Origin: Deinococcales bacterium
Lineage (GTDB): Bacteria > Deinococcota > Deinococci > Deinococcales > Deinococcaceae
Assembly: GCA_025359705.1 (NCBI GenBank)
Contig: JANYFS010000398.1
Span: 1 to 7,239 of the forward strand
DNA length: 7,239 bases
Direction: 5' to 3'
The notes below the pieces were generated by a model. It saw only the letters and a program-made list of their open reading frames with translations, was not told the origin of the DNA and did no database searches. Positions 1 through 5,233 of this stretch are shown piece by piece (positions within the stretch are counted from its first letter, which is position 1; every line of letters begins with the position of its first letter). Position numbers and translations under genes: made by a program.

Positions 1-7
1 GTAGCTG

Positions 8-22
8 CATAACCAGATGCTA
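8..22 (-). promoter_or_regulatory. Possible leaderless promoter and start codon of a minus-strand gene leaving the window
   Basis: Read on the minus strand, a TAGCAT hexamer (TANNNT type, plus positions 17-22) is followed after exactly 6 nt by an ATG (plus positions 10-8), which opens a frame of only three full codons before the left edge. The same hexamer with the same 6-nt gap precedes the GTG start of the acetyltransferase-family gene at 5062. TANNNT boxes just before start codons are known for leaderless transcripts in Deinococcus and some other bacteria. No convincing -35 box is visible. Both the gene and the promoter are inference, because almost none of the gene is in view. Confidence 0.25.
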
Positions 23-156
23 ACCAAAAAATCCTCGAGGGACATGAAAAAGTGCTGATTAAATACCCATACGTGGCTCGAGTGGGCTTGGTACGTGCCT
101 CTGATCGTTACTTGTGCTTAGTTCTGCTTGTGTTTGGTTGTGCTTGATGTGCTGGA

Positions 157-186
157 GAAAATAGAAAAACTGAAAATAGAAAAACT
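157..186. repeat. 15-bp perfect tandem duplication
   Basis: The unit GAAAATAGAAAAACT occurs twice head to tail (157-171 and 172-186), and the next three bases begin a third copy. It lies in the A-rich stretch about 80 bp before the ROK regulator start. It could be a slippage product or an A-tract bending element; nothing in the sequence decides this. Confidence 0.9.
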
Positions 187-215
187 GAATGTGAAGGTTG
201 CAATGCGCTAAGCTG

Positions 216-229
216 TGTAAACGTTTTCG
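216..229. promoter_or_regulatory. LacI-type operator-like palindrome upstream of the ROK regulator
   Basis: TGTAAACGTTTTCG is an imperfect palindrome centred on CpG (half-sites TGTAAAC and CGAAAAC). It matches the general form of operators bound by LacI/GalR-family sugar regulators. It lies about 37 bp before the GTG start and overlaps the place where a -35 box would sit relative to the CATAAT at 247-252, so repression of the regulator gene is plausible. No LacI-family gene is in the window, and the ROK protein is not expected to prefer this form, so the regulator is unknown. Confidence 0.4.
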
Positions 230-259
230 TATTTCGAGGTCAATTGCATAATTGGGGGG
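224..259 (+). promoter_or_regulatory. Candidate promoter and ribosome-binding region of the ROK gene
   Basis: CATAAT at 247-252 matches a sigma-70 -10 box in five of six positions. A 17-bp spacer would put the -35 at 224-229 (TTTTCG, poor), inside the LacI-like palindrome. The -10 lies inside a short inverted repeat (CAATT 241-245, AATTG 250-254). Transcription would begin near 259, giving a leader of only a few bases. The G-run at 254-259 is the only Shine-Dalgarno-like sequence before the GTG at 266. The weak -35 keeps confidence low. Confidence 0.3.
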
Positions 260-265
260 CTGTGG

Positions 266-1555
266 GTGGCAATATCAGGAGATCAAGGTTTTCTTAAACA
301 ACTTAATCGGGCGGCTTTGTTGCGGTTGCTCCGTCGGCATCCCGAATCCTCGAGGGCAGATTTGGCCCAATACTCGGGTCTGACCAAAGTCACTGTGGGG
401 GCATTGGTTGCGGAATTGCTCGAGGAAGGCTGGATTCGGGAAGGCGATAAAGTACAAAATGGTGCGGGCCGTCCGTCCCGCCCGCTGCGGATCAATCCAA
501 ACTATTTAACCTTGTTGGGTGCAGAAATTGGGGTGGATTACCTCAGTGTGTTGGCCTGCGACCTAGAGGGAAATGTCTTGGCCCACACTTCATTCAACTC
601 CATTCCCATCCCGCCCGAAGATACCGCTGCTCAATTGATCAAAATGTTGTTGGCTTTGCTACAAAGCCCTACCCTCGAGGGGCGCTATGTGATCGGCTTG
701 GGAGTGGGCGCTCCTGGCCCTGTGGAAAATGGGGTGTTGCACATCGCCCCCAATTTAGGCTGGCGGGATGTACCTTTGGTGGATCTGCTGCAAGCCGAGT
801 GGAAGAGACAAGTGGGCGAGGCTTTAATCAACCTACCCCCCAAGCGTCCGCGCAAACGCAGTATTCCCAAAGGTACCTTGATTTTGGGGGACGCGCTGCT
901 TCCACCGCTCGAGCAGTTCCCGATTTTGCTGGAAAATGAAGCCAATGCCGCTGCCATGAGTGAATATATTTTTGGTGATGTTACCCAGAGTTCTTCGCAA
1001 GGTTCTTCACAAAGTTCCTCGCAGGGTTCTTTGTTGTATCTCAGTTTGGGTGTGGGTGTGGGCTGCGGCATCATCATTGGGGATCAAATTTTGCGCGGCG
1101 AAGGCGGCTATGCGGGCGAAGTGGGACACACCACCTTGCTGGAAAATGGCCCGCTCTGTGCCTGTGGCAACCGAGGCTGTGCCGAAACCTTGCTCAACCA
1201 GCGCCGCCTGAGCGAGCAATTGGGCGCACCCCAAGGTCGGCTGTACACCATGGACGAAATCCTCGAGCGGGTGCAGGCGGGCCAAGGTGAAAAAGCCCTG
1301 CGCGAGCTGGCCTATCATTTGGGTATTTTGCTGGCAAACATGGTCAATGTCTTCAGCCCTTCGGCCCTGGTGATTGGCGGCAACCTAACCCGTTTGGGCG
1401 ACCTGCTGCTCGAGCCTGCTTTAATCGAACTCGAGCGGCGCAGTTTTTTACGCAAACACGCTCGAGTGTACCTGTGTGGGCGTGGGGTGGATGCCAGTGC
1501 CGTGGGTGCGGCGGCTGTGGTGTTGCACCATGTGTTAAGCCCCGCCCAAGGATAA
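266..1555 (+). CDS. ROK-family transcriptional regulator (XylR/NagC-like)
   Basis: A 429-residue cytoplasmic sugar-responsive DNA-binding regulator. It has an N-terminal winged helix-turn-helix (about residues 14-60) followed by the usual linker AGRPSRPLRINP (67-78). The ROK sugar-binding fold follows from about 83 to 425, including GVGAPGPV (146-153), ENEANAAA (223-230), LSLGVGVGCG (259-268) and the zinc motif GH...CACGNRGCAE (287-307: His288, Cys298, Cys300, Cys305). The catalytic Asp of ROK kinases (ENDAN) is Glu here, as in XylR-type repressors, which argues for a regulator rather than a sugar kinase. Two insertions are unusual: about 35 residues rich in Lys/Arg/Pro around 178-215, and a Ser/Gln repeat at 241-254. 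The start is GTG at 266. The gene lies upstream of a GH3 glycosidase but is separated from it by its own terminator, so local control of that enzyme is likely but inferred. The effector could be xylose, glucose or an oligosaccharide. Confidence 0.9.
   Translation: MAISGDQGFLKQLNRAALLRLLRRHPESSRADLAQYSGLTKVTVGALVAELLEEGWIREGDKVQNGAGRPSRPLRINPNYLTLLGAEIGVDYLSVLACDLEGNVLAHTSFNSIPIPPEDTAAQLIKMLLALLQSPTLEGRYVIGLGVGAPGPVENGVLHIAPNLGWRDVPLVDLLQAEWKRQVGEALINLPPKRPRKRSIPKGTLILGDALLPPLEQFPILLENEANAAAMSEYIFGDVTQSSSQGSSQSSSQGSLLYLSLGVGVGCGIIIGDQILRGEGGYAGEVGHTTLLENGPLCACGNRGCAETLLNQRRLSEQLGAPQGRLYTMDEILERVQAGQGEKALRELAYHLGILLANMVNVFSPSALVIGGNLTRLGDLLLEPALIELERRSFLRKHARVYLCGRGVDASAVGAAAVVLHHVLSPAQG
991..1026 (+). 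repeat. Three degenerate 12-bp units inside the ROK gene (Ser-Ser-Gln-Gly repeat)
   Basis: The units TTCTTCGCAAGG, TTCTTCACAAAG and TTCCTCGCAGGG sit head to tail and keep the reading frame, encoding SSQG/SSQS/SSQG at about residues 242-254. This is the loop between the ENEAN helix and the next beta strand of the ROK fold, where a length change is tolerable. The differences between units are mostly synonymous, which suggests an old expansion. Confidence 0.8.
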
Positions 1556-1589
1556 ATTTGGGATCATTGTAGGGATAAATTTGATTTTC

Positions 1590-1638
1590 AAATCACCACT
1601 CGAGCCTATTGAAGCGGCGCTCGAGCGGTGATTTTTTT
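1590..1638 (+). terminator. Intrinsic terminator of the ROK gene, built from two CTCGAG copies
   Basis: The left arm AAATCACC-A-CTCGAG-C (1590-1605) pairs with the right arm G-CTCGAG-C-GGTGATTT (1619-1634). That gives 8 bp, one A/C mismatch and 7 bp, with a 13-nt loop and a run of seven T (1632-1638) partly in the stem. It starts 34 bp after the ROK stop codon. It should separate the regulator transcript from the GH3 gene downstream. Confidence 0.85.
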
Positions 1639-1712
1639 GCTCATATACATAAATTTTTTAGTAATGTTTTCTAATTTAATTGGCATTTATGCGGCATGGA
1701 GCTGAAATATAC

Positions 1713-1748
1713 TAATAAATGTCCTGATAAATGTCCTGATAAATGTCC
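1713..1748. repeat. Three 12-bp tandem repeats before the GH3 gene, with an inverted half-copy upstream
   Basis: The unit TGATAAATGTCC is repeated three times head to tail (1713-1724, with A instead of G at its second base; 1725-1736; 1737-1748). The complementary half CATTTAT lies at 1684-1690 and could pair with any of the ATAAATG cores. The repeats begin on the last base of the TATACT -10 candidate, in what would be the start of the transcript. They could be regulator-binding iterons or a simple slippage array. Confidence 0.9.
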
Positions 1749-1755
1749 TAGAAGC

Positions 1756-1769
1756 AAAACCTAAAACCT
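1756..1769. repeat. 7-bp tandem duplication AAAACCT
   Basis: AAAACCT occurs twice head to tail, followed by a related CTAAACCC (1770-1777). It lies in the probable leader of the GH3 gene. No function is evident. Confidence 0.7.
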
Positions 1770-1846
1770 CTAAACCCACCCCTATTTTCCAGTCGAGCCA
1801 AAAAGTTCGGATACGCTCAAGTCCCCCAAAAATCTGAGGAGAACCC

Positions 1847-4024
1847 ATGAAACTCAGCCCCAAAACCATCACTTTTGCTTTGCTGTTGTGTGCCACTAGC
1901 GCTCGAGCCGCCGATCCCGTGTATCTGAATCCCAATGCTCCGCTCGAGGCTCGAGTCAACGATTTGCTGTCGCAGATGACCCTGAAGCAAAAGATCTCGC
2001 AATTGATCGATCAAGCCGCGCCCGTCTACAACGATATTTTGGATGTTCCTGGCTACGGCTGGTGGAATGAAGCCTTGCACGGAGTGGCCCGCAACGGAGT
2101 AGCCACGGTGTTTCCGCAGGCGATTGGCTTGGCTGCCACTTGGGACGAAAAACTGATGCTTCAGGTGGCCTCGAGCATTTCCGACGAGGCTCGGGCCAAA
2201 TATCAGATTGCCAAACTGAACTATGACACCGCCCGCTATCAGGGTCTGACTTTTTTCAGCCCCAACATCAATATTTTCCGCGACCCGCGCTGGGGGCGGG
2301 GCCACGAGACCTACGGCGAAGATCCCTTTTTGACGGGGCGCTTGGCGGTCAATTTTATTGGGGGAATGCAGGGCAACGATCCCAAATTCCTCAAGACGGT
2401 GGCAACTGCCAAGCATTTTGCGGTGCATTCTGGCCCCGAGGCCACGCGGCATAGCTTCGATGCCCAAGTTAGCCAACACGATTTGTTTGATACCTATTTG
2501 CCACAATTTGAAATGGCAGTCAAAGAGGGCAAAGTCGAATCGGTGATGTCGGCGTATAACCGTGTGAACGGCGAACCCGCCAGCGCGGGAACCGTTTTGC
2601 TGGGCGATATTTTGCGGAAAAAGTGGGGCTTTAAAGGGTATGTGGTCACAGATTGCTGGGCTTTGAGCGATATTTACAATGGACATCATTATTTGCAAAC
2701 CCTCGAGCAGACCGTGGCAGCCGCCATCAAAGCGGGGGTAGACCTCGAGTGTGGTGACGCGATGACCAAGGGTTTGGGTAACGCCATCAAACAGGGCTTG
2801 CTGACCGAAAAAGATTTGGATATGCCGCTAAAAAGGCTTTTTTCGGTGCGCTTTCGGTTGGGGATGTTCGAGCCAAAAGGCACAGTTTCTTACGACAAAA
2901 TCCCCTTTTCGGTAGTGGACTCGAGCCAGAACCGAGCTTTGGCGCTGCTGGCGGCCCAAAAATCGATGGTGCTGCTGAAAAATGAAGGCCAGATTTTACC
3001 CCTCTCAAGCGCGGTGAAATCTATCGCAGTCATCGGCCCCACTGCCGACGAGCAAAGCGTGCTGCTGGGCAATTACAACGGCATTCCTTCCTCGAGTACC
3101 ACTATTTTGCAGGGTCTCGAGGCGGAGGCCAAAACCCGAAACATTGCCCTGAAGTATGCCCAAGGTTCTGCCATTGGCGGCAATGTGACTACTGGTTACG
3201 CCGAAGCGGTGCAGACCGCCAAAAGTGCCGATGTCGTAGTGATGGTTCTGGGCATTACCCCGCACCAAGAGGGCGAGGAAAACGAAAATAAAGAGAACCC
3301 CAGTGGAGACCGCTCGAGCATTCAACTTCCGCAGGTGCAAGAGGATTTGCTTAAAGCAGTGGTGGCAACCGGTAAACCCGTGGTTTTGGTGCTGACGGGG
3401 GGCAGTTCGCAAGCCATCAGCTACGCCAAAGACAAAGTACCCGCCATCCTTGCCACTTGGTATTCGGGGGAGGAGGGCGGCAAAGCGGTTGCCAACACCC
3501 TGTTTGGCACCAACAACCCCGCAGGCAGGTTGCCCATCACCTTTTATGCAGGCTTGCAAGACCTGCCCGCTTTCGACGATTACAGCATGAAAAACCGCAC
3601 CTACCGCTACTACAGCGGGACTCCATTGTGGGGTTTTGGTTATGGCCTCAGTTACAGCACGTTTGCCTACTCGAGCCTGAATTTGTCCAGTGCCACTGCC
3701 AAAGCGGGCGACAGCATCACCGTGACTGTGAAGGTCAAAAACACCAGCTCGAGGGACGGCGACGAAGTTTCACAGCTCTACATCCAGCCCAAAAATGCCC
3801 CCAGCTATGCCCCCAAAATCTGGCTGGCGGGCTTTGTTCGCAACACCCTCAAGGCAGGCGAAGAGCGTAGCCTCAGCTTTAAACTGACCCCTCGAGAATT
3901 GGGTTTGGTCGATGAAAAAGGCGAACGTAGCATGGTAGCAGGGGAATACACCGTATTTGTGGGAGGTAGCCAACCTCGAGATGCGGGGAATGCTGGGGTT
4001 AGTCTAGTGCTGAAGATTCAGTAA
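1847..4024 (+). CDS. Secreted glycoside hydrolase family 3, beta-xylosidase/beta-glucosidase type
   Basis: A 725-residue exported enzyme expected to remove sugars from the non-reducing ends of beta-linked oligosaccharides. The signal peptide has MKLSPK, a hydrophobic core (7-18) and an AxA site, with cleavage likely after Ala21. The (beta/alpha)8 domain (about 30-340) contains WWNEALHGVARNG (72-84), RDPRWGRGHETYGEDP (145-160), KHFAVHSGPE (189-198) and the nucleophile Asp269 in VVTDC. The alpha/beta sandwich (about 370-565) carries QEGEE...GDR (474-489), which probably includes the acid/base Glu. A fibronectin III-like domain (about 610-710) ends the protein. There is no PA14 insert. The WWNEALHGVAR and VHSGPE motifs resemble the beta-xylosidase (BXL/Xyl3) branch, but GH3 specificity cannot be read safely from sequence. 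The good ribosome-binding site and signal peptide support ATG 1847. The upstream XylR-like regulator suggests a xylo-oligosaccharide role. Confidence 0.95.
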   Translation: MKLSPKTITFALLLCATSARAADPVYLNPNAPLEARVNDLLSQMTLKQKISQLIDQAAPVYNDILDVPGYGWWNEALHGVARNGVATVFPQAIGLAATWDEKLMLQVASSISDEARAKYQIAKLNYDTARYQGLTFFSPNINIFRDPRWGRGHETYGEDPFLTGRLAVNFIGGMQGNDPKFLKTVATAKHFAVHSGPEATRHSFDAQVSQHDLFDTYLPQFEMAVKEGKVESVMSAYNRVNGEPASAGTVLLGDILRKKWGFKGYVVTDCWALSDIYNGHHYLQTLEQTVAAAIKAGVDLECGDAMTKGLGNAIKQGLLTEKDLDMPLKRLFSVRFRLGMFEPKGTVSYDKIPFSVVDSSQNRALALLAAQKSMVLLKNEGQILPLSSAVKSIAVIGPTADEQSVLLGNYNGIPSSSTTILQGLEAEAKTRNIALKYAQGSAIGGNVTTGYAEAVQTAKSADVVVMVLGITPHQEGEENENKENPSGDRSSIQLPQVQEDLLKAVVATGKPVVLVLTGGSSQAISYAKDKVPAILATWYSGEEGGKAVANTLFGTNNPAGRLPITFYAGLQDLPAFDDYSMKNRTYRYYSGTPLWGFGYGLSYSTFAYSSLNLSSATAKAGDSITVTVKVKNTSSRDGDEVSQLYIQPKNAPSYAPKIWLAGFVRNTLKAGEERSLSFKLTPRELGLVDEKGERSMVAGEYTVFVGGSQPRDAGNAGVSLVLKIQ

Positions 4025-4028
4025 AATG

Positions 4029-4099
4029 TGTCACCCTGAGTTAAACGAAGGGTCTAAAATGTGAGTATGTAGAGATGTTTCGCTGCGCTCAACATGACA
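4029..4099. repeat. REP/MITE-like imperfect inverted repeat
   Basis: The left arm starts TGTCACCCTGAGTTAAACGAA (4029-4049) and continues GGGTCT. The reverse complement of the right end (4071-4099) reads TGTCATGTTGAGCGCAGCGAA and continues ACATCTCT. The arms share TGTCA, TGAG, CGAA and TCT in register, and TGTCA/TGACA form the ends of a 71-bp element. The right arm translates on the minus strand to VMLSAAKHL, a peptide typical of spurious ORFs drawn over this widespread intergenic repeat type (from memory, not searched). It lies 4 bp after the GH3 stop codon and may fold in RNA of both strands. Confidence 0.75.
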
Positions 4100-4173
4100 A
4101 ATGAAAACTTTTTAAGGTGAGAAGTTGGGAAAGCGGAGTTCGCCATCAGAGTCCTATCGGGCCTGTCCGCCTT
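4100..4173. other. Convergent intergenic stretch without a clear terminator
   Basis: This spacer lies between the REP-like element and the end of the acetyltransferase-family gene. It holds a weak hairpin (AAAGCGGA 4130-4137 with TCCGC-C-TTT 4166-4174, one bulge, 28-nt loop) running into a short T-run, and a 5-bp AACTT/AAGTT repeat (4106-4126). Neither is convincing as a terminator. The two convergent genes may instead rely on the REP-like element. Confidence 0.3.
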
Positions 4174-4201
4174 TTGCCCTCTTAAACTTGCCCTCTTAAA
4201 C
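4174..4201. repeat. 14-bp perfect tandem duplication spanning the acetyltransferase-family stop codon
   Basis: TTGCCCTCTTAAAC occurs twice head to tail (4174-4187, 4188-4201). On the minus strand the second copy supplies the TAA stop and last bases of the acetyltransferase-family gene, and the first copy repeats them just downstream. The duplication therefore lies at the gene's 3' end without changing the protein. Confidence 0.9.
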
Positions 4202-5062
4202 AAGTTCCCGTTCTCGCAATCCCTCGAGCGGAGTGAAGTGTGGGCGGGGATGGAGTCCCTCGAGGCGCACACGGCGGCGCACTTCGCGGCAGCGGCAATC
4301 TGCGTGGGTGCAGATCAGGAATTCGGGGTCTTGCCGCACCAGCTCGAGGGTGGTGTCGATCACATCGCGCACCGAAAAAAGTTGAATTTTGGCCCGCTCG
4401 AGACTTACCGTGCGGCCCAGCTTTGCCAAATACGGAGCGGCCCGCTCGAAGGCGGCGGAGCAATTGGGAAACAGGGTTTGGTGAATTTGCTCGTTTAAGT
4501 TGACAAAACGCGGCAGCAGCACTTGTCCTGCCAAATATTCGCCGTAGTGCATACTGGTATTGGAGGTGTGGTTCACCCCCAGCAGCAGCACATAACCGTT
4601 CAAATCATAGAGCGCCCCAATGGGGCCGTAAGGGTTTTGCAAACTTTGGTGGGCCAGTAGCATATCGGAATGCTGGCCCCAAGCCACAAAACTGAGTGCA
4701 GGATGCTTGGATCGCTGGTGGCGCATATCCTCGACCATATACTGCGAAACCTTGCCAATATCGCGGGAAACCCGTGTGAAGCGGTCAAAATGCCCACTCG
4801 AGGAGGGCGGTGGGTGGGGCCAGTCGCGCTGGTGATGCTCGAGGGGCCACACCAAACTGTAGTAGCTAAAAGCGGGCATCATCAGTGTGGCACTGTGACG
4901 TTTTAGCGCCCGCACCACGGTTCCCGCTCCCCCCTCGAGGTGTCCAAAAGATTTTAAAGAACTATGCACAATCAGGTGCTGGCTGCCATCCAGACCGAGT
5001 TGTACCAAAGCTTGCTCGAGCTTGGCTTGATCCACTTTTGGACGACGGAAGGCGTGAAACAC
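4196..5062 (-). CDS. AAC(3)/YokD-family aminoglycoside N3-acetyltransferase-like protein
   Basis: A 288-residue protein of the AAC(3) fold, whose known members move an acetyl group from acetyl-CoA to the 3-amino group of aminoglycosides; many chromosomal members have unknown substrates. Visible motifs are VHSSLKSFGHLEGGAGTVV (32-50, the CoA-binding signature), LMMPAFSY (60-67), SKHPALSFVAWG (118-129) and YVLLLGVNHTSNTSMHYGEY (157-176), where His172 and Glu175 fall at the usual active-site region. A C-terminal cluster (Cys251, His253, Cys256, Cys258) could bind metal. The start is GTG at 5062: an in-frame stop lies at 5074-5072, and GGAGG abuts the GTG, too close to act as a normal ribosome-binding site, while a TAGCAT box ends 6 nt upstream, so a leaderless message is likely. 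A later GTG at codon 10 is the alternative. The gene is convergent with GH3 and divergent from glnA. Family is confident; resistance function is not. Confidence 0.88.
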   Translation of the reverse strand: MFHAFRRPKVDQAKLEQALVQLGLDGSQHLIVHSSLKSFGHLEGGAGTVVRALKRHSATLMMPAFSYYSLVWPLEHHQRDWPHPPPSSSGHFDRFTRVSRDIGKVSQYMVEDMRHQRSKHPALSFVAWGQHSDMLLAHQSLQNPYGPIGALYDLNGYVLLLGVNHTSNTSMHYGEYLAGQVLLPRFVNLNEQIHQTLFPNCSAAFERAAPYLAKLGRTVSLERAKIQLFSVRDVIDTTLELVRQDPEFLICTHADCRCREVRRRVRLEGLHPRPHFTPLEGLRERELV

Positions 5063-5074
5063 CCTCCAATGCTA
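5063..5074 (-). promoter_or_regulatory. Candidate leaderless -10 box of the acetyltransferase-family gene
   Basis: On the minus strand TAGCAT (plus 5074-5069) is followed by the 6 bases TGGAGG and then the GTG start. It has the same box and spacing as the start at the left edge of the window. The -35 region at 17-18 bp (TCGCCA or TTCGCC) is poor. The GGAGG between box and start may be chance, or a ribosome-binding site for a start that is not visible. Confidence 0.35.
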
Positions 5075-5103
5075 ACACTTTGTTCTGCCTTTGGCGAACA
5101 CAT

Positions 5104-5132
5104 GCTTTAAAATCTTTAAAATGCTTTAAAAT
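5104..5132. repeat. Triple CTTTAAAAT repeat with 9-10 bp period in the glnA upstream region
   Basis: CTTTAAAAT lies at 5105-5113, 5114-5122 and 5124-5132, with a G before the first and third copies. The A/T tracts are about one helical turn apart, which would favour DNA curvature or an UP-element-like role. Each copy also contains TAAAAT, a five-of-six match to a -10 box; TTGGCG at 5091-5096 is a possible -35 but its spacing to the nearest copies (11 or 20 bp) is poor. Confidence 0.8.
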
Positions 5133-5180
5133 GATGAAAAAAGCCCGCTCGAGCTATTTCAGCACACATCTCTACCACCC

Positions 5181-5210
5181 AGTACAATCCAGCACAATCC
5201 AGCACAACTC
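5181..5210 (+). repeat. Triple 10-bp direct repeat in the glnA leader, with a -10 candidate
   Basis: AGTACAATCC, AGCACAATCC and AGCACAACTC follow each other exactly (5181, 5191, 5201), and AGCACACATC at 5161-5170 is a weaker relative in the same 10-bp register. TACAAT (5183-5188) in the first unit matches a -10 box in five of six positions and would start the transcript near 5195; no good -35 is seen. The strict 10-bp period places each unit on the same DNA face, as for a cooperative binding site. Confidence 0.8.
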
Positions 5211-5213
5211 GGC

Positions 5214-5219
5214 AAGGAG
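5214..5219 (+). promoter_or_regulatory. Distant Shine-Dalgarno sequence of glnA
   Basis: AAGGAG is the only good ribosome-binding match before glnA, but it ends 14 nt before ATG 5234, longer than the usual 5-9 nt. No start codon lies between in the right frame, and the conserved N-terminus supports ATG 5234. The spacer is pyrimidine-rich (CTCCCC 5221-5226), and its CTCC could pair with the GGAG and weaken initiation. Confidence 0.5.
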
Positions 5220-5233
5220 ACTCCCCTTTACTT

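Larger units (their letters stand above)
1639..1846 (+). promoter_or_regulatory. AT-rich control region of the GH3 gene
   Basis: The space between the terminator and the GH3 start holds candidate promoter elements: TTGGCA at 1680-1685 (five of six against TTGACA), TGAAAT at 1703-1708 after 17 bp, and the better -10 TATACT at 1708-1713, but after 22 bp. TTAG (1658-1661) and CTAA (1671-1674) flank a 9-bp spacer, a weak likeness to XylR-type operators. The ribosome-binding site GAGGAG (1836-1841), 5 nt before ATG 1847, is strong and fixes the start. Which promoter pair is used cannot be settled by eye. Confidence 0.4.

Noticed and set aside
991..1748. Possible CRISPR or origin iterons from the 12-bp repeats
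   Set aside because: The units are only 12 bp, contiguous without spacers, and the two arrays are unrelated; no replication or cas gene is nearby.
1862..1868. GH3 protein as a lipoprotein because of LLLC in the signal peptide
   Set aside because: The residue before Cys15 is Leu, not Gly/Ala/Ser, so the lipobox is poor; the AxA site at 19-21 fits signal peptidase I better.
1817..2698. Long minus-strand open frame (293 codons) opposite the GH3 gene
   Set aside because: It lies fully against a well-supported GH3 coding region with conserved motifs, shows no recognisable domain, and is explained by codon bias of the real gene.
4054..4272. Minus-strand 72-codon frame ending in MLSAAKHLYILTF
   Set aside because: Its end translates the REP-like repeat arm, a known source of spurious proteins, and its start overlaps the end of the acetyltransferase-family gene.
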